DNA of 64,000 bases from the NCBI RefSeq assembly GCF_011752015.1, contig NZ_JAAIKA010000001.1:558001-622000 (forward strand), in the 5' to 3' direction. This document shows, piece after piece, positions 60,600 to 64,000 of the stretch (position 1 is its first letter; each line of letters opens with the position of its first letter). Position numbers and translations under genes: made by a program. This DNA is from Canibacter zhoujuaniae (GTDB lineage Bacteria > Actinomycetota > Actinomycetes > Actinomycetales > Microbacteriaceae). The notes under the pieces were generated by a model. It saw only the letters and a program-made list of their open reading frames with translations. It was not told where the DNA came from and did not search any database.

Positions 60600-61436
60600 C
60601 TACTTCTGCTGCGGCGCCCCCAACTCGGTGACCAACGTGTATATGTGCTGGCTGTGGTCTAGCTCAGCGCGCTCTCCGTCTGCCTTAATCTCAAGACCAC
60701 TCTTGTCTCTAATCCACTGCTCAAATTCAGCGATCGTAGTAAAACTGGCGTCCGTCTCAGCCAGTTTTCGCACCAGAGCACCTTTTGCTGCTTTATTAAA
60801 GTGGTTCAGTGCTTTTATCTCTCCCGCTGCCAAACGCTGCGCAACGCGAATTGTAACAAGCGTTACATTCTCCGGCACCGGTGCTAGGGCAACATAATCG
60901 TTAGAACGCAAATCAAGCACGAATTCGACGGCGGGCCAGTTTAGCTGCGCATGTGCTTCTCGCCACACACGTTTTAGGCTTCCCTCTAACTCCGGGAGGA
61001 CGCTTCCTGCGCTGAGACGGTAGTTCGCTATCGGCTCTGCCGCAGGCGTCAACCCGTAAAGAGCAGACTGGATCGCAACACTGTCACTCACCCATTTTTT
61101 TGCAGCCTGGCTGAGTGAAGAAAAATCAAGGTGGTCATAAACAACACCTGTGTATCGCAAAATAGCTGGCATTAGTGGTGCTGGGTGCGCCCGAGCTGTC
61201 AGCTGCCGGTTAGCAGCGAAAGCCTGTTCGGCGGCTTTGCCCGGCTTCAATTTAAGGGTTTTATGAGCGGCACTATCCGGCTGTTTAGACAGTTGCACCA
61301 GCGCACGTTTTACTCGCCTATGGGTGGGCTCTAACTTTGCGGTTTGTAAAGTTGCGGAAATAACAACACTATCCGGCACCTGAGCGTCGGGTGCAGCAGT
61401 GTTCTTAGTCTCTGATGGTGGTAAAAGAACTAACAC
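60600..61436 (-). CDS. yaaA: YaaA family protein (peroxide stress)
   Basis: Protein of 278 residues beginning LVLLPPSETKN, the actinobacterial YaaA (DUF328) start. Conserved segments: the AIQSALYGLTPAAEPIANYRLSAG block and EFVLDLRSNDYVALAP. In E. coli YaaA limits free iron and DNA damage during peroxide stress and has a DNA-binding fold (known); role here inferred. The GTG at 61436 is preceded by TAAAAT and six bases, so probably leaderless. It lies 63 bases upstream of the PP2C gene on the same strand. Confidence 0.88.
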   Translation of the reverse strand: MLVLLPPSETKNTAAPDAQVPDSVVISATLQTAKLEPTHRRVKRALVQLSKQPDSAAHKTLKLKPGKAAEQAFAANRQLTARAHPAPLMPAILRYTGVVYDHLDFSSLSQAAKKWVSDSVAIQSALYGLTPAAEPIANYRLSAGSVLPELEGSLKRVWREAHAQLNWPAVEFVLDLRSNDYVALAPVPENVTLVTIRVAQRLAAGEIKALNHFNKAAKGALVRKLAETDASFTTIAEFEQWIRDKSGLEIKADGERAELDHSQHIYTLVTELGAPQQK

Positions 61437-61442
61437 TCTTAT

Positions 61443-61448
61443 ATTTTA
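61443..61448 (-). promoter_or_regulatory. -10 box TAAAAT for yaaA, probable leaderless start
   Basis: On the minus strand TAAAAT is followed by six bases and the GTG at 61436. Confidence 0.6.
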
Positions 61449-61494
61449 TGGAGCGCGCACTAACGATCACCCGTGCTTTATATTCGGCACACAC

Positions 61495-61534
61495 AAAAAT
61501 CCGCCGCTGCCTGGATAGGCAACGGCGGATTTTT
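61495..61534. terminator. terminator after the ATP synthase operon
   Basis: A 17-bp stem with one mismatch (61495-61511 with 61518-61534), 6-nt loop, AAAAA/TTTTT at the base, so it works on both strands. It lies 16 bases after the atpC stop. Confidence 0.93.
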
Positions 61535-61550
61535 GAAGTAACTAGAGTGA

Positions 61551-61814
61551 CTAGGCGACGAGAGCCGCGCGTCCCGCAACCACCTGAACCTGATCGTGAT
61601 CTACTGAGAAGAAGCCTCCCTCAGCATCAACAACGATCTTTTCACCGTGGGCTGTGGTAACGCGCACTTCGCCGTGAGCGAGCGTCGCAAGCACCGGCTC
61701 GTGACCTGCGAGGATACCAATTTCACCCTCGCTGGTTTTTGCGCTAACCTGCTTAGCTTCACCGACCCAAATCTCGCGATCCGCGGCTACAACGCTAACG
61801 TGCAGAAGGGCCAT
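61551..61814 (-). CDS. atpC: ATP synthase F1 epsilon subunit
   Basis: Small central-stalk subunit of 87 residues that couples and regulates rotation. It holds only the N-terminal beta-sandwich (LHVSVVAADREIWVGEAKQVSAKTSEGEIGILAGHEP...); the C-terminal helical hairpin that inhibits ATP hydrolysis in E. coli is missing, as in many actinobacteria. ATG 61814 is two bases after the atpD stop; the longer start at 61847 lies inside atpD. Confidence 0.96.
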   Translation of the reverse strand: MALLHVSVVAADREIWVGEAKQVSAKTSEGEIGILAGHEPVLATLAHGEVRVTTAHGEKIVVDAEGGFFSVDHDQVQVVAGRAALVA

Positions 61815-61816
61815 GA

Positions 61817-64000
<2,184 letters not shown>

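Overview
This window looks like an ordinary chromosomal segment from an actinomycete, most likely a moderate-GC member of Microbacteriaceae (inference; roughly mid-50s % GC by eye). Pointers are the order prfB-ftsE-ftsX-smpB, the DUF501 / FtsB-DivIC-like / eno block, tRNA-Gln-glmU-prs-rplY-pth-mfd, GTP-type PEP carboxykinase next to a RamB/PrpR-type regulator, a biotin ECF transporter, frequent GTG starts, and many genes whose start codon sits 6-7 nt after a TANNNT box (probable leaderless mRNAs). Coding density is very high: no gene-free stretch exceeds about 250 bases. I see no CRISPR array, insertion sequence, prophage or recognisable defence island. The interesting signals are regulatory and architectural.

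Layout. 1-676: 3' end of a sugar ABC permease gene. 746-6091 (minus): prfB, ftsE, ftsX, smpB, acyltransferase, hydrolase and ogt as one probable operon. 6224-9760 (plus): Lrp/AsnC regulator, class III aminotransferase, purine permease. 9930-14100: rpsO, inositol-phosphatase-like, FKBP, FAH-family hydrolase, aspartase. 14261-16530: HtpX, LemA, atypical SDR. 16574-18675: tRNA-Leu and bioY-bioM-bioN. 18866-23754: pckG divergent from the RamB-like regulator, then NDH-2. 23863-28414 (minus): mazG, hisS, eno, FtsB/DivIC-like, DUF501. 28411-32614 (minus): dhaK-dhaL-dhaM, with dhaM fused to HPr and enzyme I, read straight into mazG. 32720-40461 (minus): tRNA-Gln, glmU, prs, rplY, pth, mfd.

40549-46992 holds a MarR regulator and a LysR-centred cluster: LysR and amidase on the minus strand, with a PLP decarboxylase and amino-acid permease diverging from them. 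47028-52494 (plus): ABC-F protein and a four-gene Mn/Fe-type metal ABC transporter. 52514-55991 (minus): metG-tatD-rsmA. 56171-58596 (plus): gabT and a type II asparaginase. 58657-61436 (minus): zinc metallopeptidase, PP2C phosphatase, YaaA. 61551-64000 (minus): atpG (cut by the right edge), atpD, atpC.

Metabolically the segment is rich in amino-acid and amine catabolism: aspartase, asparaginase, amidase, decarboxylase, two class III aminotransferases and an amino-acid permease feed nitrogen and C4 skeletons to the TCA cycle, and pckG links C4 acids to PEP. The dha cluster uses that PEP through a fused phosphorelay to phosphorylate dihydroxyacetone. Many gene junctions carry perfect inverted repeats; several are clear terminators, others look like operators for the adjacent MarR, LysR and RamB-type regulators.
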